DNA from: Verrucomicrobiota bacterium
GTDB taxonomy: Bacteria; Verrucomicrobiota; Verrucomicrobiia; Chthoniobacterales; Terrimicrobiaceae
DNA length: 64,000 nt
Reading direction: 5' to 3'
Assembly: GCA_017305195.1 (NCBI GenBank)
Contig: JAFKMU010000047.1
Span: 1-64,000, forward strand
Positions within the stretch are counted from its first letter, which is position 1; the number at the start of each line of letters is the position of its first letter. Shown here one piece after another: positions 1-6,989 of the stretch. A program made the position numbers and the translations under genes. Below the pieces are notes generated by a model that ran no database searches, had not been told where the DNA came from, and worked only from the letters and a program-made list of their open reading frames with translations.

Positions 1-1
1 G

Positions 2-571
2 AGAGAAGATTCCGAAGAGAAACTCAATTCCCAACTCTGCAAATATCTGAATGTTGCAAGCGGGCAGCGATTTCCCATGGTGTATTTTCATCACGAGGAA
101 AAACAAACGTTGAACCGAAGGGTCGACCTGTCGGCGCTGCCTCGTGAGTCTCAATTCATTGGAACAAATTTCCATTCAATTTATGACCCGATTGCGGTCT
201 TTGAAGGAAAGCGACTGCCTGCTCCCTGTGGCTCCTCTTTACGTCAGCAAGAGTATGTCACCGGCGGAGGGAATCGGTCCGGTGGAATTCAAAGATTCAA
301 ACTCGGCTTGCATGGAGCGAAGCACAGAATTGCTGCGATCGTCGGATATCTTCAGGAAGGGGATGCCAGCCATTGGATTAACACCATCAATGGCTGGATT
401 GTTGGCCTCAATTCTGAATCGGCGGAGGAAAGGTGGACCGCAGAAGAACAGTTGTCCCACGTGCTGAATGACCTCGAACGAGGATTATCAGTTTGTTCAT
501 CGCAACACCGTCGTTCAGGGGATGTTGTCAGTGAAACAATTGATCTCCAACATCTTTGGATTAAAATGTAA
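2..571 (+). CDS. C-terminal part of a PD-(D/E)XK nuclease-like protein (5' end outside window)
   Basis: The frame is open from the window edge to a TAA at 571, giving at least 189 residues; an ATG at 77 is internal and probably not the start. The stretch YDPIAVFEGKRL (about nt 180-224) fits a restriction-fold core, Asp followed by Glu-x-Lys after a hydrophobic strand. It is followed by a GGIQRFK segment and a helix with HGAKHRIAAIVGYLQ, then a tryptophan-rich region (SHWINTINGWI). This order resembles uncharacterised nuclease-like proteins of defence islands. Assignment rests on motif shape only, not on a recognised family. Base composition is lower in GC than most of the window, and the gene sits directly beyond an integrase, so it is probably cargo of a mobile element. 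A different role is possible. Confidence 0.5.
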   Translation, partial: REDSEEKLNSQLCKYLNVASGQRFPMVYFHHEEKQTLNRRVDLSALPRESQFIGTNFHSIYDPIAVFEGKRLPAPCGSSLRQQEYVTGGGNRSGGIQRFKLGLHGAKHRIAAIVGYLQEGDASHWINTINGWIVGLNSESAEERWTAEEQLSHVLNDLERGLSVCSSQHRRSGDVVSETIDLQHLWIKM

Positions 572-623
572 GGCTTTGGGGACTTCCTTGCCCTAGCAAT
601 GGCCACGACCGCCCTCCGCTGAA

Positions 624-1949
624 TTACGATTTTCGATCGGACTCAGGTTCTCGCGTAGAAGCCGAGGTTTCTTCCAAGGTTGCCAATCGCTCCTTGTCGG
701 GCCGGGCTCCAAACCAATCTTTAGCCTCTTCCCCCGTGGCCAACTCCCGATAGTGCTCAAAAATCATACGTGGACTGTTTCCGGCTTCCAGAGCCACTTC
801 AGCGGCATTTTTTAGAATGGCCATCCGATAGGTGATGAAGGAGTGCCGCAGGCCATTGTGGACGATCTTGACCAATGGTTTGCCCATTTTATCGGTGATG
901 GCATCCACTGCCTTCTTGAATTGCGTGGCAATCGCAAACTCATCGTGGACACCCACCAAAACTCGCCCCGACTCCTTGCGCATGGGGGCCAGCCACTCCG
1001 CCAAAACCGGAAGGATCGGCGCGAGACGACGGCTGGCCGTCTTCGACTTGGACGCCTTGATCTCAATGACTTTTTGCCCAAAGCGAACCTCTGTCCACTC
1101 CAGCCGCACAATTTCCGCCGTTCTGAGGCCCGCAAAGGCTCCAATCGCCACAAAAGGCGTAAGGCGTGGCTCGATCTTGAAAAGCAGCGTGTGGAGCTTT
1201 TCTGGCGTGTAAATCCCGATCTCGCCACCCTTACCGTCATACCGCTTGGAAAACTCGGCTTCGGTCTGAACCCCGCGCGGCAAATACCCTTCCTCGCGGG
1301 CGTAGGAAAGCAGTGTAGCCAGGGAGGAACGGTAATTATTTTTCGTCCTCCCGCTGGTGTGCTTCATTTCCTTGAGCCAGAGATTGATGTCAGTGGCATG
1401 AAGGTCCGCCACGTTCCCGGAGAAGGTCTCCTTCGCCTTGTTCAAACGGGCCTGCATATCCAGCCGGTAACGTCGGGATTTCTTCTGTTCCTCAATGTTC
1501 TCCAAGAACAACTTCACCAGATCGCCAAACTTGATCGAGGGGAGTCGTGCCTTATTTCGCTCTGCCAAAAAATACTTCACCGCTTCCGTCAGGGTGCCAT
1601 CTCCATCGAGCAGTGTGTATGCCTCAGCAAATTGACGAGCGGCTTCCGTCAGCGACACCCGGGTGGGCTGGAGGATCTCCACCGCTTCATTGACCGCGGC
1701 CGTTTGTTTTGGCGTGAACACGGCAATATGAGCGGTTCCGTCCGCAAGTTCCTCGATCAGTTCCTTGGCCCTTGTCCGGCCCGCTTCGAGCGATGCGACC
1801 CGCTCACGGTCACGCTTTCCCGCCTTATAGAATGAAAGTTGGTAGCTATCGACCCCGCGAATGGGGCTGTAATAAATGGGGATTTTGATACCCTTCCCCT
1901 CGATGGTTTCCACCGGCCCACGCTTCACTTTTGCGACTTTGGAGGACAT
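624..1949 (-). CDS. Tyrosine recombinase / phage-type integrase
   Basis: A 441-residue site-specific recombinase. An N-terminal arm/SAM-like core-binding region (about residues 120-235) is followed by the catalytic domain. Catalytic Arg lies in AGLRTAEI (R276), the beta-hairpin Lys in ASKSKTASRR, the second Arg in NGLRHSF (R368) and the nucleophile in FEHYREL (Y400). The usual His positions are replaced by Asn in both NGLRH and AGNSP, a pattern I associate with a subgroup of integrases common in Verrucomicrobiota. The ATG at 1949 is chosen because the protein then begins like that subgroup (MSSKVAKVKRG); an ATG at 1973 preceded by AGGA, or a GTG at 2042, would extend it. No tRNA or obvious att core adjoins it. 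It presumably mobilises the island extending to the left. Confidence 0.9.
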   Translation of the reverse strand: MSSKVAKVKRGPVETIEGKGIKIPIYYSPIRGVDSYQLSFYKAGKRDRERVASLEAGRTRAKELIEELADGTAHIAVFTPKQTAAVNEAVEILQPTRVSLTEAARQFAEAYTLLDGDGTLTEAVKYFLAERNKARLPSIKFGDLVKLFLENIEEQKKSRRYRLDMQARLNKAKETFSGNVADLHATDINLWLKEMKHTSGRTKNNYRSSLATLLSYAREEGYLPRGVQTEAEFSKRYDGKGGEIGIYTPEKLHTLLFKIEPRLTPFVAIGAFAGLRTAEIVRLEWTEVRFGQKVIEIKASKSKTASRRLAPILPVLAEWLAPMRKESGRVLVGVHDEFAIATQFKKAVDAITDKMGKPLVKIVHNGLRHSFITYRMAILKNAAEVALEAGNSPRMIFEHYRELATGEEAKDWFGARPDKERLATLEETSASTREPESDRKS

Positions 1950-2041
1950 AAATACATGATATTTGTCCTGCATCTGTCCTGCAAGGGCATTTTTAGGCCA
2001 TTTACCTAGGTAAAACTTACGTTTTCGAGTCCCGTCGGTCA

Positions 2042-2091
2042 CCCCATTTTTTCCGAGGTAAAATCATCCGGCTCTCCGCCAAAAAATGGGG
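2042..2091. repeat. 11-bp perfect inverted repeat beside the integrase
   Basis: CCCCATTTTTT at 2042-2052 is repeated in inverted orientation as AAAAAATGGGG at 2081-2091, with 28 bases between. It lies between the integrase start and the transposase remnant. It could be an insertion-sequence end, a recombination arm site, or a hairpin in the integrase leader. The sequence alone does not decide. Confidence 0.55.
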
Positions 2092-2097
2092 ATGAGG

Positions 2098-2253
2098 TCA
2101 TTTGTTGCTCTGTTGAAAAGACTTCCTTGGGAGGGAGTAGGACAGGATGCAGAAGGCGGCTTCCTGGATCATGGCAGCGTTCGTTTTACTGCTGAGCCTG
2201 TCTCCCATCATTCGCTTGAAGCCGCTAAAGAAGCTTTCGAAAAGACTTGTCTG
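2098..2253 (-). pseudogene. Degraded C-terminal fragment of a DDE transposase
   Basis: Reading the minus strand from 2253 to a TGA at 2098-2100 gives 51 residues including LFESFFSGFKRMMGDRLSS, followed by a helix ending in AFCILSYSL. The pattern E-xx-F-xx-(F/Y)KR-x-(M/I)GDRL followed by S-x-T resembles the C-terminal glutamate region of IS5/IS1182-like DDE transposases, where the glutamate of the catalytic triad precedes the KR-x-GDRL helix. An in-frame TAG (2254-2256) sits directly upstream and no initiator or upstream catalytic domain is present, so this is a truncated remnant. The other-strand frame at 2086-2310 is taken to be its shadow. Confidence is limited by the short length. Confidence 0.5.
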
Positions 2254-2306
2254 CTAATGCCGCTGGCTTGCTCACACTTTGGCAATAAGCTTCAGTCTGC
2301 TTCGCC

Positions 2307-2744
2307 ATGAATATCCAATTTCGCTCGCAGAATCCTGATGAGCGTATTTTGTCGAATTTTGCCGCCACCCCTTTCACCATCACAATTGGCGAGGAGACTT
2401 TTCAATGCGCCTCAGTGGAGGGATTCTGGCAGGGGCTTAAGTCAAAGGGAGACATGCGAAAGCACATCTTTATGCAGTCGGGGTTGGCGGCCAAAAAGGC
2501 GGGAGGGGGCAAAAAGTCGGATTACTTCGAAATCGGCGGACGCAAGTATCGAGTGGGCGGCCAGGACCATGAAGAACTTATCCGCGAAGCCATCAGGCAG
2601 AAAATCCTGCAAAATCCCCGCGCTGCGGATGCCCTGCGCCGCAGTGAAGGAACCATCACCCATAAAGTGGGCGGCCACGCCAAGCCCATCTTCAAGATGG
2701 AGAAAATGCTGATGGCTGTTCGACGGGAGCTTTTCGGTCACTAG
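2307..2744 (+). CDS. NADAR domain protein (YbiA/DUF1768 family)
   Basis: A 145-residue single-domain protein. It opens with the family signature: FRSQNPDERILSNFAATPF, then the acidic VEGFWQGLKSKGD segment, and ends with a helical region. NADAR proteins bind ADP-ribose-like ligands. Some members remove ADP-ribose from guanine in DNA and act as antitoxins to DarT-type toxins; others (YbiA) act on riboflavin-pathway intermediates. No DarT-like or riboflavin gene is adjacent here, so the substrate cannot be named. It starts immediately downstream of the island remnants, may belong to the same accessory segment, and appears to be monocistronic. Confidence 0.8.
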   Translation: MNIQFRSQNPDERILSNFAATPFTITIGEETFQCASVEGFWQGLKSKGDMRKHIFMQSGLAAKKAGGGKKSDYFEIGGRKYRVGGQDHEELIREAIRQKILQNPRAADALRRSEGTITHKVGGHAKPIFKMEKMLMAVRRELFGH

Positions 2745-2754
2745 GCAACGTGCG

Positions 2755-2786
2755 GAAAAACGGCTTCCCGTCCGGCCCGGGAAGCC
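2755..2786 (-). terminator. Rho-independent terminator of the GNAT gene
   Basis: GGCTTCCC (2762-2769) pairs with GGGAAGCC (2779-2786) around a 9-base loop. On the minus strand the stem is followed by GTTTTTCC. It lies 37 bases beyond the stop codon of the minus-strand gene at 2824. Confidence 0.7.
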
Positions 2787-2823
2787 TCCCCGTGCGTATT
2801 CCCTCAAGCGCGTTCCGGACAGT

Positions 2824-3681
2824 TCACCCCAGTTCGAAGGTCGTTACGCCAAAAATCTGCCGCCACGGGAGATCTGGCGCAGAGCCGCGAACCATCCGAG
2901 CGCAGCCAAACACCTCTCTGAAGCCATGCCTCGCCGCCAAAGCCTGCGCGTCCGGATTCACCTCGGGAATATCAAGAAAGAGAGGGCTGTCCGCAGCATG
3001 ATGAGATAACGCGCAAAATATCTCCTCCGCGATCTCCTCGCTCTCGGCGAAAAGAGGTCCAATCTTGAAGCCTCTCAGGCAAGGCCTCACCACGCCGATG
3101 CCAAGAATCTCCCCCTGCGAGATGCTGGCAAGACCAAGCCCTCCCTCCGGGGATATCCAGCGTCGCAGAAACTCCTGCCTGGGAACTCCGAAGAAGCGAG
3201 CGTCAAAGTTCGCCAGGTGATCCTGCGGGATCTCCCGCAGGTCTCGGAGCCCGCAGTTCACCTCGCCCGCGATGCCCTTACCCTCCATGCGCAAGTTGCG
3301 ATGGAGGAAAACGAATCCGCTTCTCGCATAATACGGCTGCATGGTGAAGACACCGTCCAAAGCCATCGGGGCATCCGGTTCCAGCCTCGCGGAAAGCTTT
3401 CCGATAAAGAATTCCCAAAACTGCGTTCCCCATCCTCGCCCACGCCATTCCGGTTTCACAATGAACAGGCCGACAAACCCCAATCGCCCCGCGTAGGAAA
3501 CGATGGAGGCCGTCCCGATGAGCTCTCCATCCAGGAACATTCCATAGAACCCCGAGGGATCAGCCGCCCAGAATGCATCGGCGTCATGATGCCCGGGGTT
3601 CCACCATTCGGCGGCAGCCCAGGAAATCGCAGTGGAAAATTCATCGCGCGTCAGCAGCCGAAAAAGGGGGATATCACTCAC
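2824..3681 (-). CDS. Two-domain GNAT N-acetyltransferase
   Basis: A 285-residue predicted cytosolic acetyltransferase. The first GNAT domain (about 1-140) carries the acetyl-CoA motif A region LFIVKPEWRGRGWGTQFWEF, i.e. R/Q-x-x-G-x-G/W. The second half (about 150-270) looks like the degenerate C-terminal GNAT-like domain (Acetyltransf_18 type), with IGPLFAES and a terminal GF-RE-F-xx-ARM segment. Such two-domain proteins acetylate small amines or amino sugars, but the substrate is not predictable. It is followed by its own terminator and separated from the next upstream minus-strand gene (sulfotransferase) by 68 bases. Confidence 0.82.
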   Translation of the reverse strand: MSDIPLFRLLTRDEFSTAISWAAAEWWNPGHHDADAFWAADPSGFYGMFLDGELIGTASIVSYAGRLGFVGLFIVKPEWRGRGWGTQFWEFFIGKLSARLEPDAPMALDGVFTMQPYYARSGFVFLHRNLRMEGKGIAGEVNCGLRDLREIPQDHLANFDARFFGVPRQEFLRRWISPEGGLGLASISQGEILGIGVVRPCLRGFKIGPLFAESEEIAEEIFCALSHHAADSPLFLDIPEVNPDAQALAARHGFREVFGCARMVRGSAPDLPWRQIFGVTTFELG

Positions 3682-3749
3682 GGATGTTGCCTCTCGATTA
3701 TCCTACCATCCCGGGCGGAAGGTGACAATATCCGCGCCCCCTTTTGCCT

Positions 3750-4712
3750 TCAGGACGACGGGGAGCCGATCTCACGATCCCTCGTCAGCCGATCTCTGAT
3801 CCGGCGAGAAAGCTGAACGATGCGCAGTCTGGCTTCCAAAAACGTACGAAGCCCCCAGCGCAGGGGCTCGGTCATCGGGCTGAGAGACAGGGTCTGCCCC
3901 AACGCGCGCATGGTCGGGCCAGCGTAGGATTCCACCACCCAGAGTTCCCGCCGTGACAGCCCCTGTCTCCATGTCCCGACATTTGTCTTTCCCAGCGGGC
4001 TCCTCGTTTTCACGTGGATCTGGTTTTCCCAGGGAGCTGTCTCTTTTTCTGCGGTGTGGTGAAATTCCAGCATCTCCGGATGATAACTCTCGCCAAGAAA
4101 ATCACAGATCAAGCGAAGGTGCTTTTCGGGTTCGGATACCAGTGCCTCGTAACTCAGCTCAAGGTAATGGTCGGAACCAAAGTCTCTCCCCGCCCTCGAC
4201 GCCAGTGTCATGCCGACCCATTGCCGAACGATCCGCTGAATATCACCCTCGCACCAACCGCCATTGCGCATGGAGAGGCAAGTATCCCGCGCGTCGCGGA
4301 AGAGATGAATGAACTTTGCCGACGGAAACACCTGCCGCAGCTTCGTCACATAGTAGGAGTACTTCGGAGTTTTGTCGCCCCAGCGCATCTTCCCTGCCAT
4401 TCCGGCGCAGTCAATAAATACCTTGTCCACAAGCGAGGCCAGATCGGTAACGCCACGGTGAAATATCGCCTGCCGCAACACCTCGGCTTCACACTCCCAG
4501 TCATTCCAACGCGAGTGGCCGGAAATCATCTGGAAAGCCTGCTCCTTTTGCTCCTCCGTGAGCGGCCCGTTCAGCGGCAACGTATCGAGCAGGGGGATCA
4601 GGAACCAGGATTCCCTGGGCACCCGCAGCCTCGGGTGCATGTTGATCATCAACCTCAGTACAGTGGTTCCAGAGCGCCCGGAACCCACGATGAAGAAAGG
4701 TCCCTCACCCAT
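3750..4712 (-). CDS. PAPS-dependent sulfotransferase family protein
   Basis: A 320-residue P-loop sulfotransferase. The 5'-phosphosulfate loop GSGRSGTTVLR lies at about residues 11-21 and the 3'-phosphate-binding region near FIHLFRDARDTCLSM (about 135-150). The C-terminal substrate region contains GTWRQGLS, like the KVGNW/GxW motif of the family. It would transfer sulfate from PAPS to a hydroxyl on a carbohydrate or other acceptor. The C-terminal tail is Arg-rich (RRIRDRLTRDRE). No PAPS-synthesis or polysaccharide genes adjoin it, so the acceptor is unknown. The ATG is immediately before the P-loop strand, as is usual for this family. Confidence 0.85.
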   Translation of the reverse strand: MGEGPFFIVGSGRSGTTVLRLMINMHPRLRVPRESWFLIPLLDTLPLNGPLTEEQKEQAFQMISGHSRWNDWECEAEVLRQAIFHRGVTDLASLVDKVFIDCAGMAGKMRWGDKTPKYSYYVTKLRQVFPSAKFIHLFRDARDTCLSMRNGGWCEGDIQRIVRQWVGMTLASRAGRDFGSDHYLELSYEALVSEPEKHLRLICDFLGESYHPEMLEFHHTAEKETAPWENQIHVKTRSPLGKTNVGTWRQGLSRRELWVVESYAGPTMRALGQTLSLSPMTEPLRWGLRTFLEARLRIVQLSRRIRDRLTRDREIGSPSS

Positions 4713-5181
4713 CCTGCGAGATTCGGATGCGGCCTCCCTTTGCGGCAGATCGACAAAACAAAGATACAGATTTCATTTTTCTCATAAACCCTCCTAAACG
4801 GGAATCGTTTCAAAAAAAATTCCGCTCTAGTAGTGTAGCTGCTCTCCCTCGGAGAACCTGCTTTTGGACAAAGCTTGTCAGCAGGTTTCATGCCTTCCGG
4901 CCAGCATGCGCGAACCTCTCACAAAAAGCATCCGGTTGCGTCTCTGAAAGAACGCGGCCTTCAAGTCGATCGGCAAGTCAATACAGTTCCCCTGGTTCCA
5001 CCAGACTGGGCGAAAAGCGGACTGACGTTTTTCCATCCGGCCCCTGTCTTGCCTTCGCCCCGGGGTTCGGTGCCGGATCTTCATGGATTCGCCATTCTCC
5101 AGTATGAACAAGATCGTCAGGACAAATCCGTGCCTTCAGGAAACCGGATGATACCTTGAATTCCCCTCAACTTCTCCCCAT
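4713..5181. other. Gene-poor 469-bp intergenic region
   Basis: No convincing gene is present. Short frames on both strands (for example 4875-5159 plus, 4878-5111 minus) lack family features and have implausible compositions. The region separates a minus-strand and a plus-strand gene, so it should hold both promoters, but I could not place them with confidence. Its one clear structure is the hairpin at 4855-4887. Confidence 0.5.
4855..4887. repeat. Strong hairpin with a 4-nt bulge
   Basis: AACCTGCT (4855-4862) pairs with AGCAGGTT (4880-4887). Inside it GACAA (4867-4871) pairs with TTGTC (4875-4879) around an AGC loop, leaving TTTG (4863-4866) as an asymmetric bulge. There is no T-run on either side, so it is not a standard terminator. 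Function unknown; it could be an insertion remnant or a structured leader. Confidence 0.5.
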
Positions 5182-5742
5182 ATGAAAGCTCTCTCCCATC
5201 TCGGATATGGTGCGCTTGCATTGATCCTGTTTTGCACGAACAGCGCAAAATCGCATGCCGCCGACCCATCGCTGCATAAGACAGAACAGGACGCCGTGGT
5301 CATCGGCTTCGATACAGGCGATTGGAAGGGGGCCGACCTATCGACGGAACAGGTCAAGGTCGGAACGCACTCCGCCCTATGGATAGATCACCTGGCCAAC
5401 GAGTCCGTGACCTCTTCAAAAATCCCGCATGACTGGACGGGCTATGACGGGCTGCGGTTGTGGATTTTTAACGCCGGGCAGTCGCCGGTCTCCTTCATGC
5501 TCGTCCTGGTCTCACAGAAGGACCGCAGCACCTTCTCGTACTACTCTCACCGGGTGACCGTCGATTGGGACGGATGGAAGGAGGTCAGCATTCCTTTCAC
5601 CGCATTCGAACCCAATCGCGATCCCGCAGGTTGGAACAAGATCGACTCCGTCCTGTTCACGTCCAAGGGCTGGGCGCTCAAGCCCAGCGCGGAAGCCTCC
5701 CTTTATCTGGATGCGCTGACCCTCACAAAAGCCGCGCCATAA
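5182..5742 (+). CDS. Secreted beta-sandwich (CBM-like) protein, function unknown
   Basis: A 186-residue protein. An N-terminal signal peptide (MKALSHLGYGALALILFC..., cleavage near SHAADP) precedes a single predicted jelly-roll domain. Its rhythm matches CBM11/CIA30-like galactose-binding folds: VVIGFDTGDWKGA, then SALWIDHL, GYDGLRLWIFNAGQSPVSFML, DWDGWKEVSIPFTAF and LYLDALTL. Such domains often accompany polysaccharide lyases in Planctomycetota and Verrucomicrobiota, but here no catalytic domain is attached. It presumably binds a glycan in the periplasm or outside the cell. It converges with the next secreted protein, with 6 bases between the stops. Confidence 0.6.
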   Translation: MKALSHLGYGALALILFCTNSAKSHAADPSLHKTEQDAVVIGFDTGDWKGADLSTEQVKVGTHSALWIDHLANESVTSSKIPHDWTGYDGLRLWIFNAGQSPVSFMLVLVSQKDRSTFSYYSHRVTVDWDGWKEVSIPFTAFEPNRDPAGWNKIDSVLFTSKGWALKPSAEASLYLDALTLTKAAP

Positions 5743-5748
5743 CCGCAG

Positions 5749-6264
5749 TTAGGGCTGCTTCGAAAACGAATAATCGAAAAAGCCAAACTCGAAGCTCCAG
5801 TTGTTGGCATGATCCAGCACGACCACGCTCTCATGATCAAAGGGGATCTGGTAACGCTCCCAACGGCCCGAACCAATCGTCTCCTTTTTGAAAGTCTGGC
5901 CGCCCTTGAGGATTTCGAGTTGGAAATCGCCTCGCGGGTCGTTACGCACCTTCAATCTCAGGACTCCCTTGTTATTGCTTGTGATGGCTGAGAAATCAAT
6001 CTGGGCGGGCTTTTCCCTGGAAAATGGCTCAAGCATGATCACGTCGGACTCGTTCCAAAGACGTTTATATACCGGCGGCACGTGACTCTCATCCCTCACT
6101 CCGCCGATTACCTTATCGTCCATCTGGGGAAGGAGCGTCGATCCGCTGGAGATTACCAGCATCGGATCGGTAACACTTCGCTTGGTGAAATCCACATCCT
6201 GCGCAGGAAGCATGGAAGTCAAAAGCACGGACAACGCGAACAGCGGGAGGGCGAATATTTTCAT
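5749..6264 (-). CDS. Secreted hypothetical protein
   Basis: A 171-residue protein starting at the ATG at 6264, which gives a good signal peptide (MKIFALPLFALSVLLTSMLP, cleavage near AQDV). The mature part is predicted all-beta, with VLRLKVRNDPRGDFQLEIL, then GSGRWERYQIPFD and WSFEFGFFDYSF; the RWERYQIPFD segment is reminiscent of carbohydrate-binding beta-sandwiches. I do not recognise the family. An upstream in-frame extension to 6432 lacks coding character. It is convergent with the secreted protein at 5182, and the two may be functionally related, but this is inference. Confidence 0.6.
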   Translation of the reverse strand: MKIFALPLFALSVLLTSMLPAQDVDFTKRSVTDPMLVISSGSTLLPQMDDKVIGGVRDESHVPPVYKRLWNESDVIMLEPFSREKPAQIDFSAITSNNKGVLRLKVRNDPRGDFQLEILKGGQTFKKETIGSGRWERYQIPFDHESVVVLDHANNWSFEFGFFDYSFSKQP

Positions 6265-6421
6265 AAGTCTGCAGATTCTCAGATAATGGGAATGCTTAGA
6301 TTGCCGCCTTGAAACAAGACAAAACTTCCCCCAGGCAGCCCCATTCTCGGCAAGGCAGCCCCTTTTGCGCCTACAGATGTCTTTCGTTTGCCGGACAAGG
6401 TCGCCAATATATTCCTCCGCC

Positions 6422-6943
6422 ATGGACAACATACCTCAGGAAACCTCCGGGAGATCATTGGAAAGCCCAATCCATCCGGGTACGCGCATCGGGCATGTCC
6501 ACCTCAAGGTCGCCGACCTTGATCGCGCCATCCACTTCTACCAGGATGTCCTCGGCTTTCAGGTGACCCAGCGTTACGGGCGGCAGGCGGCGTTTCTCGC
6601 GGCAGGCGGGTATCATCATCACATCGGACTCAATACGTGGGAGAGCCAGGGAGGTCATCCTCCCGCCCCCGGAACGACGGGACTTTTCCATCTCGCCATT
6701 CTCTATCCCACCCGAGCCGAGCTTGCTGATGCCCTGCAGCGATTGATCCGGGCAGGTATTCCTCTCGATGGGGCATCGGATCACGGAGTCAGCGAAGCTC
6801 TTTATCTCCGCGATCCGGATGAGAACGGCGTTGAGCTTTATTGGGACAAACCCCAGGAGGCCTGGCCCCGCACCCCTGACGGCGGATTGGCTATGTATAC
6901 GAAGCCGCTGGATCTGAAAAATCTCCTGGCCGAGCAACGGTAA
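6422..6943 (+). CDS. VOC family protein, catechol-2,3-dioxygenase-like (CatE type)
   Basis: A 173-residue single-module VOC protein. Likely metal ligands are His in GHVHLKV (H25), His in GLFHLAIL and Glu in NGVELYWD. The segment PAPGTTGLFHLAILYPTR is characteristic of the CatE/YfiE-like group. These are Fe(II)-dependent extradiol dioxygenases or glyoxalase relatives; the true substrate is unknown. The domain has beta-alpha-beta-beta-beta units at about 22-85 and 95-160. The ATG at 6422 is chosen over an upstream ATG at 6365 because the family begins just before the first strand. The gene stands alone between a secreted protein and the RND operon. Confidence 0.82.
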   Translation: MDNIPQETSGRSLESPIHPGTRIGHVHLKVADLDRAIHFYQDVLGFQVTQRYGRQAAFLAAGGYHHHIGLNTWESQGGHPPAPGTTGLFHLAILYPTRAELADALQRLIRAGIPLDGASDHGVSEALYLRDPDENGVELYWDKPQEAWPRTPDGGLAMYTKPLDLKNLLAEQR

Positions 6944-6989
6944 TCGGAGCCAGCCCTCCTGGCCCCGCCGCGCCGAGAAACGCGTCCTC

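Noticed and set aside
4875..5159. Small frames in the 4713-5181 gap as possible genes
   Set aside because: They have no signal peptide, domain or consistent codon pattern, and competing frames on both strands are equally long.
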